Assembly: GCA_013339765.2 (NCBI GenBank)
Contig: CM023448.1
Coordinates: forward strand, 24,132,551-24,196,550
Length of the DNA: 64,000 nt
Origin: Haemaphysalis longicornis
Taxonomy: Eukaryota > Arthropoda > Arachnida > Ixodida > Ixodidae
Direction of reading: 5' to 3'
The notes beneath the pieces were generated by a model. It worked only from the letters and a program-made list of their open reading frames with translations. It was not told where the DNA came from and ran no database searches. The translations under genes and the position numbers were made by a program. Shown in pieces: positions 20,346 through 32,283 of this stretch (positions are counted from its first letter, which is position 1; each line of letters begins with the position of its first letter).

Positions 20346-20589
20346 GTGTTCTTCTTCTTCTTCTAATTAATATTATCATATTATTGCTAATATAATTAGT
20401 AGAGTTTTGGGCCGACGCACGCGCTGCCCCTAGCACGAATGGACACGAATGGTCAGTTTAGCGTTAGCTTTGGGCTTTCTGTTTCCATGAGTGACAGCGT
20501 GGGAGCTTGAGAGCTGAAGCGGAAACTCCGCTGTCACGTGAACGGATGGTAAGGTTGCCTTCACCAGCTCAGAGAGATGGACGCAAGAA

Positions 20590-21190
20590 AGCCGTAGACA
20601 TTTTTGACAAAACGCACATTTAATGCACCGCGCTCGGGCGGCTTGCTTCTTTGGTGGCTACCCCCTGGTAGCCGGTGCGGCTGGAGGTCCTTGATGCCGG
20701 CGTACGATGCGCGCGGTCATCCCTTGAACGGCGGGCTTCGTCGGTGGTTACCCTCAGGTAGCCGCTGCCGCTGGAGGTCACAGGTAGGCTTGGAACGAAC
20801 GTAGCCCTTCGGGGCCGTCGAGACGAAGGTCGACGGAGCGTGGACGTTGACTGCTGGGGCCACGATGACACAGGGCCGTGGTGCACCAATGATGACGGTG
20901 GCGATGCGAAGTCGGCCCGCTCACGCCCAGGCTCGGATGGCATATTCGACGGCCTGGCTGCGTCCCCATGGTTCGTTCCTTAAAGCGCACGTGCTCCTGC
21001 CGCCACCTGGTTTTTTGCCCCTGATTTCTTGCTTTTTATTTTCTCTCTGCGCCCCGTTTTATCACCTCTGGGCTCTCTCGTGGCGCACTCTCATTGGCTC
21101 CTTGCCTTTCCCATAACCATATATGGTCATCACGCCACTGATCTCCTGCGCGGCGTTCTCTGATTGGATGACCAGTCCGCTCCTGGCGCG
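20590..21190 (-). other. GC-rich segment with promoter-like spacing, unassigned
   Basis: Read on the minus strand there are two CCAAT motifs (about 21160 and 21090), then GATAAAAC (about 21055) and a GC-rich open frame of about 107 codons. Two internal copies of a GGTGGCTACCCCCTGGTAGCCG-like block lie about 100 bases apart (about 20655 and 20750). This could be an LTR or a host promoter with a first exon. No second LTR, no splice donor and no protein family was recognised, so I leave it open. Confidence 0.25.
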
Positions 21191-21639
21191 CACTTCAAAA
21201 TTCCGTTCCTTTGTTTTTTTATTTCACTTTTTGGGGGGTTTTGGTGCATCCCCTCTCCGGGTGTGCCCTGAGAAATGACATCAGCGTTTGTGGTGGTGAT
21301 TTTATCAAGAGCAAAATTAATTCAAACACCCAAGCGACACACCCTTCCCTCTCACCTCCCCATTTTACCACCTGTTTGATGTAACGCTGGCACCGATAGA
21401 CGGCCAAGGCTTCAAAGAAAGGGGAGTGGTTGGACGTACGTCAGTCTGTGTTTTTAATGCGCCATCATTATTTGCGACTACGTCAACGCGAGCCGTTAAT
21501 TCCTTGTCACTACATTTATCATGAAAAGAGTAACTGTAAATAATTGAAAGAAAAAAAAACGAAAATATATCAAAACGGAAGAAAAGTCACGCAATTTGGA
21601 TTGTGACAGCCAAATCGAAGACGAAGACGAAGAAAGTAA

Positions 21640-21930
21640 CCACAATTTGTCTTCGTCTGAATTAGCGCTGGTTTTATCCAAGAATGTCATATTTCCAACT
21701 AGCCCAGCTCGCAACCCTCCTGCAGTTCATGTCAGTTACATCGGGCTCTTTTCAGTGTTTAAACTTTCAGGCTACTAATCCAGCAACGTTGGCACCACTC
21801 ATTGCCATTTCAGCGGTACGTACACGGACGAGCAGCAGTCCTTGTGGTTACTTTCTTCGTCTTCATCTGAATTAGCGCTGGTTTATCCAAGAATGTCAAA
21901 TTTCCAACTTGCCCAGCTTGCAACCCCTCG
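21640..21930 (+). repeat. spaced direct duplication of a ~75-bp block
   Basis: The block TCTGAATTAGCGCTGGTTT followed by ATCCAAGAATGTCA and TTTCCAACT occurs at 21655-21725 and again at 21866-21932 with a few differences. The two copies are about 210 bp apart. The block may belong to a dispersed family; no coding content was recognised. Confidence 0.75.
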
Positions 21931-22148
21931 GAAATTACTTGATTGTTGCCCTGTTTAAACACAGGATCACGCTTCGCATTTTCCAAATTCGTCAGGAAAA
22001 TTTCTTGGTTAAGGCATTTGTGCGAAATCACTGTTATGTAGCAGGCATTTCATCCAAGACAGTGTTTAAGAATACGTTAGGAATGCTGTAAGTGCCACCT
22101 CTTTTAATTGTGTCAGTTTTTAAGTTGTATGCTAACTACTTCGGAAAT

Positions 22149-22414
22149 GTTGATTGATCGATTGACTGATTGATTGATTGTTCGATAGATCGATCATGGA
22201 GGGGGGGGGGTTGAAGGTACATCTGAGCTGCGTAACAAAAGGTTCGAGTATAATTTTGCCACCTGGGTATCATTAACGCACCCTGAAATCTCTGCACACG
22301 TGAGTTTTCGTTTCTCGCCTCCAGCAGAAAAGCAACCATTCCGACCGGAAAGGAACGTAGAGTTCCAAGGCACAGCAGCACAACGCCTCAGTCAATAGGC
22401 CACCACGGCGGGTA
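22149..22414 (-). mobile_element. tRNA-derived SINE, Ruka-like, degenerate
   Basis: Starts with a GATT-rich tail (22149-22195), has a G9 run, then GCCACCTGGGTATCATTAACGCA, AAATCTCTGCACACG and ends CCACCACGGCGGGTA. The order is the same as in the copy at 12463. The B-box region is decayed. Confidence 0.72.
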
Positions 22415-23152
22415 ACCCCGCTTTTAGTGATGTATAGTTCTTCTAAGGCTGCCATCGCAGTATCAACATCGACGGTTCGTCTGGTGCCTTAGTGCACACT
22501 GCAGACTCATTTGGGGGTACTGTTAAAGGCGTACGGTACAGTTAAGAGAAGAACGGTGTTCGTTTATAATGTATGAGGATGATTATGATTAGTAATGAGT
22601 AAAGATGCAACTTCGATAGTTTTGCAGATCCGAAATGAGTTTTTTTCTATAATGTTTGTGAATGACGTTTCATAGGGAAATGTATCGCTTCCATTAATTT
22701 GGGTCATTAGTGCAACTTTCCTGAAGCCTTCGAAGTCGCTTTATGCAGCACCTAAGTTCAATATCATTTCTCTCTTTAATCAACAACGTCAAAAATTCAG
22801 TTTCATGCAATTCACACAAGCAACTGGTCTAGAGTGTTCAAGAATGCTATAAAATACTTCGATTACTTCGTTTACGTGGACGGTACAGGAAATCAGCAAC
22901 GTTAACCCTGGAAGTGTACGGATTAAATTACTGACTGCGTGATTAGGACCCCCAGCCATTTTATGTATTCATTTGTTGGTTTCAAACATCAGTCAAGCTG
23001 AGATGCGCTGCGTTGTGGTGAGGTACAGCTTGTGCAATTTTAAATTCAAACAAAGACGTTCGGCGGCACAAGCTCATTGCGAAGACATGATCTATAGCAC
23101 TTAGAATTTTGACGTATAGGGACACAAACTACTTTCGAGAACGCAAAGGCAT

Positions 23153-23398
23153 GATTGGTTGATTGATTGTGGAAATTAACGCTTCGACGCTTCACATGCG
23201 ATTAGACGCGCCGTAATGGAGGGCTCCGGATCAATTTTGACCAACTTGGAATCTTTAACGGGTGCCAAAATCTCGAACACACGAGCGTTTCTGCTTTTTG
23301 ACTCCACCACGCGCCACGGCCGGGAATCGAACCCGCGTTCTCGTGCAGAACGCACATGAAACTGCTAGGTTGATTGCACTGCCCCATGGTGCCCTGTA
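23153..23398 (-). mobile_element. tRNA-derived SINE, Ruka-like
   Basis: GATTGGTTGATTGATTG tail at the left, then GACGCTTCACATGCGATTAG, GGAGGGCTCCGGATCAATTT, TCTTTAACG and the B-box complement CCGGGAATCGAACCCG (about 23320-23335), ending ATGGTGCCCTG. The element is in minus orientation like the other three copies. Confidence 0.8.
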
Positions 23399-24883
23399 CT
23401 AAGAGGGGGTGAAATTGAATTCCAGTGAACACGGGAACGTTCTTCCTACATGGTGAATCACGCAATGCAAGATGTGTGAAAGCTTTACCTGAAAGGTATG
23501 GCAGTGCGAACACTCTGGCAAAGTGACTTCTCCGCCCTCGGTTATATAGATAAATTTCATTAAAACAACATAAAGATTTGCCAAGCCATTGCCGCGAAAG
23601 TAACCAGATAAAGCAAGTGGCATCGTTTAATCCTTTGTCCCCGTTCTGCCCCTCCTACTCGCCGCATGCCGAGAGCATGGAATTAAATTCTTACGAAGGA
23701 TTCTGCCCTCGTATCTTCTGATTAAGGCGATACGGTCCGGAGGAGCGATGGTAAACTTCTTTAGCCCTCCAGCGTGTGTCTTGTTTCCGTAGAACGTTCG
23801 GCGTGCCCCGCACTTACATAGCGAAACGCGGATAACGGTAGCGCCTGGTAATGTTTGCCTTCCGATTTCGGAAGATAAAGTCACTAAAAGAGGAAGGAAA
23901 AATATATTTCTTCTCGTTGTCAAGATTTAGAACTTTAAAGAGGAATGCCGTAATTAGTATGGCTTCAAAAAAGTACTAGCAGTGTCTGTGTCATCAGGAA
24001 AGCCAAATAGAGCCAATGCTTCGAAGATAATTTTAATACTGAAACAACCTTCATAGCCGGCGGGGTTGCAACATAGGTACGACAGAAGTTTATTTTCTTG
24101 TGCACATATCTCAGTCATTCGTAGAAATGCCGGCTCCATCAGAAAACATCTGTCCCCATCAGTAACTCTGTTTTGGCAACGGATATGTTGTAGCTCTTTG
24201 CAACAGGCTCGGCGAAATATTAGGGAACCTGTAGCATTTGAGACTGCCCAGGCATTCTTACGGAGGGGCCGGCACTGGGCTAATTTTTAGGACACGTACA
24301 CACACCGCAATGTGGCCACCAATCCTCAGTAAATACGTCGCCATGCAAAGGCTGATTTAGAAAGGCCTCTCTTTATAGAAGGATGGCTTAATGTAGGAGC
24401 ACGGCCGCAAATACTGTACGCTTGTGGTCCAAACCCGTAACCGTCGTAAGGTGTTTGCAGGAAGCGCTTCGTGCTGGCAGAGTTGGGCTGCTGCTGGACA
24501 CGGGCCACGTCGATCAAGGTTTGTGCTGAATGAGCAGTTGAATGGATATAGCTTAAAAGGAGTCCTGCGATTTTTCACTACGAAGCAAGCGCGACTGGAG
24601 TTGAAATCTAGTCCAATAGGTTAGATTTATTCTGCCCTGACGCCTCACGCCGAGGTCAAGTGCAGAGTGTAAGAGAGAGACAAGCTATGCAAGACAAGGC
24701 AGGATCGAGAGGAAAACAGACGCCGCCCAGTTTTGAGTCACCAAGCGTGGGATCATTTGACTGTTTTTTGTTTTTTCCATCCCTACTAACGTTTCTATTT
24801 TTACAAAATGAAACTCATTGGAAAAAAATTAACTAACAGGTGCTGTAGAAAAAAAAAAAACTGACGTTGTTATTTTATTTCAG
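23399..24883. other. no supported gene
   Basis: Short open frames only. The last 20 bases of this stretch form a good splice acceptor for the candidate exon that follows. Confidence 0.4.
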
Positions 24884-25099
24884 CTGCGGTGAAATGGATC
24901 CATTGGCTGCTGCGTACTGTATTGATGAGGGATTGAAACCCTACACCAAAATTTATCGATTGCCAGACATGGCACGCTGCCTGGACCTTCACTCCCCGCA
25001 CCCGAACTCTGACCCACAAGACGTCCAGGATACTAGAAATAAAATCAAAGCTAAGCTTCAGGAATGGTTTGACTTGCAGAAAGGCGTTTATCCAATGGG
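24884..25099 (+). CDS. candidate internal exon, protein family not recognised
   Basis: A 216-bp open segment preceded by a classical acceptor (TATTTTATTTCAG, ending at 24883) and followed by a donor-like GGGGTAAAGT (GT at 25100-25101). Both junctions would be phase 2, so the exon could be skipped or included without a frame change. The translation (DPLAAAYCIDEGLKPYTKIY ... KIKAKLQEWFDLQKGVYPMG) is of mixed, globular composition with no low complexity, unlike the mobile-element frames around it. I do not recognise the family. No neighbouring exons were found with confidence, so it may be a single exon of a large-intron gene, or chance. Confidence 0.4.
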
Positions 25100-25101
25100 G
25101 T

Positions 25102-26030
25102 AAAGTATAAAACAAATTTTATTTCGAAAAACTTTTAACCACGTTTGTCATTTTTAAAGGTCCATGGCAGCCATTTGCACGTAACGCCTTGTTATAGAAA
25201 GACCCATTCCGTTTGGAAGAAACACGGTGTGGGTTTCCAAACTGGCAACATTCTCCTTGTTACTGAGAGAGTCAATTCGGCATCACACCTCTGTTTGTGT
25301 AACGTAAGCATTGCCCTACGAATCTCTTAAATTCTATCAAGTAAAAAAAAACACCAGGGTGAGGTAGAAAATTTTCTTGAATGATTGCCATGAATTTCTA
25401 TATTTCCTCGTCCAATTTCGCTGGAACAATTTGGGTACCTCTGCTCCTCTTTAAAACTTTGTGATATATCGCCGCCTTTCTGCTTATTTACACGTGAAAA
25501 TTGCACACAATTGTTAAAAGTGCTCAAGAACTTCTTGTTAATTAAATGTAAATTGTCCGCGCAGTTGGTTTGCATTGCTGCCAAAGAGGGTGATAGACGC
25601 TACACTTCGGTCCCCCTTGCCACAATTTCCTTGAGCTTATTCCCATTCCCACCCGTCACGGAGTTGCTGGCTCGAACGCTACTACCATAATATATGCACA
25701 GCTGGTTTGCGCAGCCCCACTTACCGGCTTTCACACTGTTCGAGCGTCATCTGTTGGGACAGCACGCGTCACACAGCTTCGAGAAGCTAGAGCCGGTAAG
25801 TATTGATGCCTGGTTAACTTTTGTCTCGCCTCTCTTCGGCATCATTTTGAATCAAATCCACCGTGTATTTTTTACAAAAATACTGCTATTATACATTCGG
25901 CTCGAATATTCCCGAAATTTTTCTTACGCTAATAAATGCGGGCATGGCCCACGCCAGAAGCTCAGGTGTTCGAACGGGCTTGACTTTGCTTTGTGTTCAA
26001 TCTGATTATCGGATTATCTGATTATCTGTT
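25102..26030. other. no supported gene
   Basis: AT-rich sequence with short open frames and no recognised repeat. A GATTATC-type short repeat lies at about 26005-26035, just before the LINE 5' region. Confidence 0.4.
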
Positions 26031-26336
26031 CAATCTGATCCGCGACCGAGGCAGCTGACGTCTCTGAGACTGCGCAGCTCGGCACGACATCAGCGCGGGA
26101 TAAAAGTGGACTGTGCTGCGGCGACGGGACCAGTTCGGCAGCGGTGCTCCTAGAGCGAACAACTGAAGTAGCCTTGCTGTATTTTTCACGCAGGTGAGCT
26201 TCCTTTTGCGGTAAAAAAAGATATATATATATATATATATTGCTTGCTGCAGCGCTGCTGAACACTTCAAGTGACCCTTCTTTTTTGCTTTGTTGTTGTT
26301 CGCTTGCTACTTTTTTGATGACATTTTGATTTAACC

Positions 26337-27056
26337 ATGCCAAAGGGGAACAACGAGATGGCAAAGCTGTTGGAAGAGTTTAAGAGTGAACTCCGTCAGG
26401 ATATTCGCACTCTTACGGAGAGCGTTAAATATTGCTCAGATACATGTGACGGTGTGAATGAAATCCAAAAGGACATGAAGGAGCTGAAGCTGGAAATCAA
26501 GAGGCTTGTCGATAAAAACCTTGATCTCGAAAAGGAAAACAAGAACCTTCGTGACCGGTTAGACGAACTTGAACAACACCACAGGCTAAACAATCTTGAA
26601 ATAAAAGGACTGCCTGTAGATTGTGACGAAGTAGAAATTGTGAAAGAGATTGGCAAAAAGTTAGGGGAGGAAATTGTCGATACTGACATCGACATCTGCC
26701 ACAGGGTTGACATACCACACTCGAAAGACAGAAATGTAATTGTTCGTTTCACGCGTAGAAGCAAGCGCAACGCGGTACTTGCCAAGGCAAGAAAAATGCG
26801 CCTAACTGCCGAAGCCCTTGACTTTGAAGGAGCGAGTAAGCCAGTGTTCTTGAATGAACACCTGACCCAGAAGAATAAGCGATTGCTCGGGGCGGCTATC
26901 GCAAAAAAGAAATCAGTTGCCTGGAAGTATGTCTGGACCAGCAATGGAAAAGTTTTGGCACGCCGAGGCGAATCGACGCCGATTCTGCGCATTTCCACGA
27001 TGTCCGATGTCGAACGCATGAATACGCAATCGCCTGCGGCATCTTTATCAGAATGA
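26337..27056 (+). CDS. LINE ORF1 protein, coiled coil plus FP/L1-ORF1-like domain
   Basis: An intact 239-codon frame with a good initiation context (ACCATGC). Residues ~1-85 are strongly heptad-like and charged (KEENKNLRDRLDELEQHHRL type), indicating a trimeric or dimeric coiled coil. From about residue 85 the LNNLEIKGLP block, then ICHRVD, then VIVRFTRRSKRNAVLAKARK follow, which is the layout of the RNA-binding domain shared by LINE ORF1 proteins and baculovirus FP-like proteins. It would bind element RNA. It is uninterrupted although ORF2 downstream is broken. Confidence 0.8.
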   Translation: MPKGNNEMAKLLEEFKSELRQDIRTLTESVKYCSDTCDGVNEIQKDMKELKLEIKRLVDKNLDLEKENKNLRDRLDELEQHHRLNNLEIKGLPVDCDEVEIVKEIGKKLGEEIVDTDIDICHRVDIPHSKDRNVIVRFTRRSKRNAVLAKARKMRLTAEALDFEGASKPVFLNEHLTQKNKRLLGAAIAKKKSVAWKYVWTSNGKVLARRGESTPILRISTMSDVERMNTQSPAASLSE

Positions 27057-27453
27057 TAGCGCCGAGCACGTCAACCTTTCATGCATTCAGTTAAACTGTT
27101 CGCCTTGAAACTTTATTATTTTTTCTCGCACAGTTTGCAGCGAGTTCATGAGTAGTACCAGGTTTGATTTCGATAGCTTCAATGAATTAATAGCTAACAA
27201 TGAATGGTCACTCAAGTCTGTGTCGTTATTTCACTTAAATGCTAGAAGCCTCCGTAACAAAGGTGAACAACTTGATATTTATTTCGAGCAACTATATCTA
27301 AAATTTGATTTTTTGTGCTTTACGGAAACCTGGTACGCAGATGCTAGCGATGTGTATTTGTTTGATGGCTATTCCCATGTCGGGTTGTTTAGAGCTGAAA
27401 AGCGAGGTGGTGGTGTTTCAGTTTGCGCCAAAGCTGGGTTAAAATGTGACCTA

Positions 27454-28492
27454 CCGTAAAAACCCGCGGATAATACGAGGTTTTTTTCCCAATTTTACTA
27501 TCTAAAATTTGTACCTCGTACTATATGTGGATCCCAAAGTTTTCAGCCGAAAATTGGTACTTTCGGTTTCAGCGGAGGGTGCGCCATCTTGCGGTGGTGT
27601 TAGCTGTCTGCTGTTTCTCTCAGCCGGCGCCATTTTGATTGTTTTGACCACGCGAAGGATCAGCACGTTCACCTCAAATCTATCACGATGTCGGGTGCAC
27701 GAAGGCAGTATTCGGCTGCAATTAAAAGAAAACTTATTTTATGTGCCGAGACCATCAGGAATTGCGCCGCAGGACGGCAGTTCGGCGTCACCGAAGGCAG
27801 CATTCGCGGGTCGAGAAAGCAACTGGTGCTTGACTGGATAAAGTCTGTGTTGTGTCGGTGGCCTGGAGCACTGTTGGGGGTTCCCGTCTGTGCTCGTGTT
27901 GGACGCCTTTCGCTGCCGCCTGGCCGATTCCGTGAAGACGTTGTTGCGCGAACACCGCACCGAACTCATTGTCATTCCGGGAGGAATGACATCCCAGCTG
28001 CAACCGCTAGACGTTTGCATCAACAAGCCTTTCAAAGACTGCATCAGGTCCGGCTACCAAAAATGGATGAGGTCAGGAGACCCGTAAGTGACAGCTACCG
28101 GATGGCTGCCGCGGGATTCTCCAGCGGTGCTTTGCGGCTGGATCGCGGATGCGTGGGCCAGCATCCCATTGGAACTCGTCAGTCGCTCTTTTAAGAAATG
28201 CGGCATCTCGAACGCCCTTGATGGCACTGAGGATCACTTTCTGTAGGAAGACATTTCCGACAAGGCGACTTCACGAGACAGCGGCAGCGAACCTGACGAT
28301 GGCTGAACGGACGTCGGGAGACAGTGCCAGCGAAAACTGACAATCACTGAACGGTAACTGCAGTGCAAATAAATGTTTTATGTGCTCTTTACCTCGCATT
28401 ATATGCGGATGAAAACTTTTTTTCTGACTTTGCTGTCCCCGAATTACACTTCGTATTATACGCGGGTCCGTATTATACGCGGGTTTTTACGG
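27454..28492 (+). mobile_element. pogo/Tigger-like DNA transposon derivative inside LINE ORF2
   Basis: Terminal inverted repeats of 24 bp (CCGTAAAAACCCGCG then ATAATACG) match at 23 of 24 positions, and the element is flanked by TA at 27452-27453 and 28493-28494, the target duplication of the Tc1/mariner superfamily. It carries a transposase remnant (27688-28340). The total insertion including one TA is 1,041 bp, a multiple of three, so the LINE frame continues on the far side. Confidence 0.88.
27688..28340 (+). pseudogene. pogo-like transposase, internally deleted
   Basis: The N-terminus (RRQYSAAIKRKLILCAETI and AAGRQFGVTEGSIRGSRKQ) is a CENP-B/pogo-type helix-turn-helix DNA-binding segment. 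After about 50 residues it jumps to the C-terminal part of the DDE domain: VLDAFRCRLADSVKTLL and IPGGMTSQLQPLDVCINKPF in another frame (27890-28087), then a GISNALDGTEDHFL tail. The central DNA-binding repeat and the first catalytic region are missing, so it cannot be active. Stops are present near 28245 and 28305. Confidence 0.75.
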
Positions 28493-31429
28493 TAATAGAT
28501 GAGTATTCTGCCATCACTAGTGATTTTGAAGTGATCACGATACGCTGCTGTAGCGTTTGTATAGTGCTCATGTACAGGCCCCCGTCTGGCAAAGTAGAAC
28601 GTTTCCTAGACTATTTGGACAAAACATTAGCCCATGTATCTTCTTTAAGTCTATGTGCGATACTTGTAGGTGATGTAAATATTGATCTATTAACACGTAG
28701 TAGTGCCCAATGTGAATTTTTTCGACTGTGTACTGTTATGATTTTCAAAATCTTGTGAATTGTGCTACTAGAGTCACTCCAACTTCCGAAACTTTACTTG
28801 ATGTTTGTTTTATGAACTATCGTACTGGAAGAGCGATTTCTGGTGGGCTTTGTGCCGGACGTGAGTGACCACTTGGCTGTGTTTTGTGCTCTAGAAATTC
28901 ATGTTGGTAGAACGAAAGCACCTACTTACAAAACAAGGGTAATAAATGATACTACTGTAGAAGCGTTTGTGGAGCATGTTAGGCAGGCAGATTGGTGTGA
29001 TGTATTGAACGAAGAGAGTTCGAGTACAAGCTTCACAATGTTCTATGGTAAAATTAAAGACATATACTATAAGGCTTTTCCGGAGTATTCTTTGCGGAAA
29101 TACAAAAAAGCGAGAAAGCCTTGGATATGTGCCACACTTTATAACAAAATTCAAGAAAGAAATCGTTTATTTCAGCTTTGCCTGAAGCTCAGAGATGATA
29201 CCAAATTTAAGGAATTTCGAGTTCTTCGTAATAAAGTAAATGCCGAAATAAAAAGAGCGAGGGATATGTACTACCGGCGTAAGTTTGAACAAGTTTATCA
29301 ACCACATAAATTTGGAGAGTCTTCAATGAGTTAGGCAATAAAAAACCGAGTCACGTTTTTCCAGATTTTTTAGATATAAATGGTGAGCCTGTTTCCGGAA
29401 CTGAACTGTGTGAGCGCTTGAATGAGCATTTTGTCTCTTGTGTTACAAGTCGGAAAAAAAACTTGCCTAGTAGCTCCTGACCCAATCAAATATGTGAAAC
29501 CGGGTTTGTCAGGTACAATTTTCATTTCCTCGACTGATGAGCCTGAAATTACGACTACTATCATTTCATTGAAAACTAGCAGCGCTGCTGGTCCTGATGA
29601 TATAAAAGCGTGGCCAATCAAGTTAATCGCCCCCTTCATAGCAGTACCTTTGGCTCACGTATGCAATCGTCTGTTTCACGATGGTCTATATCCCAGTGAG
29701 CTTAAAATTGGTCGGGTAACCGTAGTGCACAAGGGTGGGGCAAAAAATGATTTCAACAACTACCGGCCAATTTCCGTCCTAAGCATTTTTTCAAAGGTTT
29801 TCGAATCATTAATTCTTAAAAGAATCACCGATTATGTAAACCGCTTAAAAATAATTACACCAAAACAATTCGGCTTTGTAAAGGGAAAGTCTACGGAACT
29901 GGCCCTACTTTAAATCAAGGAAAAGCTTATTGAAAACATCGAAAAAAAGTTTTACACAATTGGAATATTCCTTGATATAAAAAAGGCATTTGATTCCGTA
30001 AATCACCGTATATAATTGAAAAAGTTAGACAGCTATGGAATAAGGGGAAGTGCGCAGAGCCTCATTGAAAGTTATCTTAGTAATCGTAAACAGTATGTAA
30101 TGCTCGGTGAATATGCATCACAATATCAAAATATCACGAAAGGTGTCCCACAAGGTTCCATTTTAGGACCTCTCCTTTTTTTACTATACATAAATGACAT
30201 ATGCAATATACCGCAAACGCAAGATATTATACTATATGCAGACGACACTAACGTGTTTTTTACTGGGGATAACATGGGAGATCTTGAAATCGTAGCGAAC
30301 GATTGGCTTAAGGAACTCTCCGCTTGGCTATTGACAAATGATCCGGAGCTAAATACAAAAAAAACCAAGAGCGTAATTTTCAGAGCTAGAAACACTCCTT
30401 TAAATAAGAATCCTGAACTCTATTTTTCAAATGAAGGTATTAAATCTGTAAACAGTATCAAATTTCTTGGCGTATATTTTGATAAATTTCTTACGTGGAA
30501 CGAGCATACTAATCAACTATTACTGAAGCTATCTAAGGTTACTGGCGCACTATGGAAACTCCGTGATAAAATTCCCAAGAGTTTCAGACTAACTGTGTAT
30601 TATGCAATGTTCCAATCACAATTAAATTACTGCCTTTTAGTCTGGGGCTTAACAAATCGTTCTAATATTTTAAAGCTAACTCTAACGCAGAAAAAAGCTA
30701 TTCGGGCTCTAGAAAATCTAGGTTCCCGACAGAGTACCAGACAGTTCAGAGAAGCACATGAAATACTGAATATACAACAGCTACATATGTACAACTTAGC
30801 ATTATATGTCTACAAGGAAATGCGCATAAATCGTCATGAATTTCAGCAAACATATCTATCAATGAATGATAGTTTTCAATTCAGAAAAATAAACTACAGG
30901 TTACCCCGTATTAGAACAAACTATGGCTTAAAGACCATGCACTATCTCATTCCTAAATTCCTAAATGATAATGCAAATATCGGTGAGATTATCGAAACAT
31001 GTCCTCCAAATTCCTTTAAACGAATATTACGAGAATACTGTTTTGCAAGATCTCTATTTTGACTTATTTTATAAGTAAATTTAGCTATTGGCATCCTGTG
31101 TTGTATATGTACCTCTCTTTTTTTGTATAAATAATTCCCTTTGAATTTCCGTTCTTTGTAAGTTTATATATATGTTATTGTGTGATGATATGTTGTGTTA
31201 TGCTCACACTGTTACGCGAAGTGTTGCGAGTGATCGAAAATTTGTTGTTTTTTTGTTTGCTCGGTTACCAGTTGTACTGAATTTTTTTTTCTCCTCTTGT
31301 AACTTTGTGCTGCTGCTGATGTCTCAAAGGGAGCAGGGACCCAGTCAGGTACTTATGTGTACCTTTTGTCCCCGTACCCTTAGTCTTTGTTTACGAAAAA
31401 TAAAGAGTTTTTACACTGAAAAAAAAAAT

Positions 31430-31910
31430 TATTACCTGCCCTGTGAGCGAGCGGCAAGTTGTTTGAGCATGTGCAAGCAAGCAGGCTTACGGCTTCGACC
31501 ACGTCACCAGCTGCCCGCACTATGCACAATCGAACGGAGAGGCAGAGAGAATGGTCAGGACCATCAAGGAGTTGTTCTGCAATGCAACAGATCCTCATCT
31601 TGCCTTGCTTAGATGCCGGGCCGCACCAAGAATCGATTGCTTCAGCCGGGCCCAATTTCTAATGGGTCGACAACTCCGAACCAAAGTTCAAAACAGGACT
31701 CGCCGTTACCTCCTCACTGGCGATGGAGGAAAGACGTGAGGAGCAAAGATGCAGCCTACAAGCGGAAGCAGACGGTTGACTTTACCAGTCATCACGGAGC
31801 TCAAGATCTGGCATCGGTTTTGAACAAGCCAGTGTGTATGGGTGCAACCAACCAGTTCAAGGCTACATTGCTGAGCCCAGCATGACGACCACAAAGTTAT
31901 GTCTCGGAAA
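31430..31910 (+). pseudogene. Ty3/Gypsy-like integrase C-terminal remnant
   Basis: In shifting plus-strand frames the sequence reads CPHYAQSNGEAERMVRTIK, the block around the third catalytic acid of retroelement integrases, then a FSRAQFLMGRQLRTKV block, then PPHWRWRKD and a basic segment. The frame changes at about 31690. Upstream pol is absent: the piece begins directly after the A-run of the LINE. Described only; nothing here is intact. Confidence 0.7.
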
Positions 31911-32149
31911 CGGAGCAAGGTGGCGTCGCACAACACAACCGGCGTCACTTAGTGCCTTTTGCACCTCCTGCGCCAAGGCTGGAACCACCGCCGTCTGAGG
32001 AGCAAGAGCCACAGCAAACCTGGGCCTGCTACCGCAGTGGAAACCGCCGGTTACCTCGGACTGTCCCTTGCAGGTGGTGACCGCAGTGATGGTGTTACAC
32101 AAACACGTAGTGGCCGCCGTGTTGTGCCTCCGGACCGCGTCAACTTGTG

Positions 32150-32283
32150 AAGTGAAGTGTCTGGCGTCCTCCATCTGGTCTTCAAGGGCGGATATGTAGA
32201 GGTCGCCACCTTTCAGCCCATTTGTTAGGCTGCCACTAGTGCGTGGCCCTACTTGTGATCTTGAATCTTCGTGTCTATAAAAG
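32150..32283 (+). mobile_element. possible start of the Gypsy 3' LTR
   Basis: The sequence after the integrase remnant reaches AAGGGCGGATATGTAGAGGTCG, where a short purine-rich tract precedes a TGTAGA start, and contains a TATAAAAG motif at about 32276. An RTE fragment starts at 32284, so the LTR is incomplete and cannot be confirmed by a partner. Confidence 0.35.

Larger units (their letters stand above)
27148..31062 (+). pseudogene. LINE ORF2: endonuclease and reverse transcriptase, broken
   Basis: The endonuclease starts at 27148 (FHLNARSLRNKGE, then FLCFTETW), is interrupted at 27453 by a transposon, and resumes at 28495 in the same frame (VLMYRPPSGK, then ILVGDVNIDLL; DVSDHLAVF near 28860). 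A frameshift lies near 28735 and another near 29320. Reverse transcriptase: NNYRPISVLSIFSKVFE, QFGFVKGKSTELALL, then an in-frame stop (TAA, 29911-29913), FLDIKKAFDSVNH, a second stop (30013-30015), and then an uninterrupted 348-codon tail with GVPQGSILGPLLF and the catalytic YADD at 30235-30246. Catalytic residues are preserved; the lesions are stops, shifts and the insertion. Confidence 0.85.
26031..31428 (+). mobile_element. CR1/L2-like LINE, nearly full length, interrupted
   Basis: Contains a 5' untranslated region, ORF1 (26337), ORF2 from 27148 to 31062, a 3' untranslated region with AATAAA at about 31400 and a short A-run (31419-31428). ORF2 is interrupted by a 1,039-bp pogo-like element and carries several frameshifts and stops. 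The 5' border near 26030 is a guess based on where structured sequence begins; no TSD was found. The clade was judged from the order of domains and the YADDT catalytic block; it is not tested phylogenetically. Confidence 0.75.

Noticed and set aside
27688..28340. A domesticated host transcription factor of the CENP-B/jerky type
   Set aside because: It sits inside an element with TIRs and TA duplications, is internally deleted, and changes frame.
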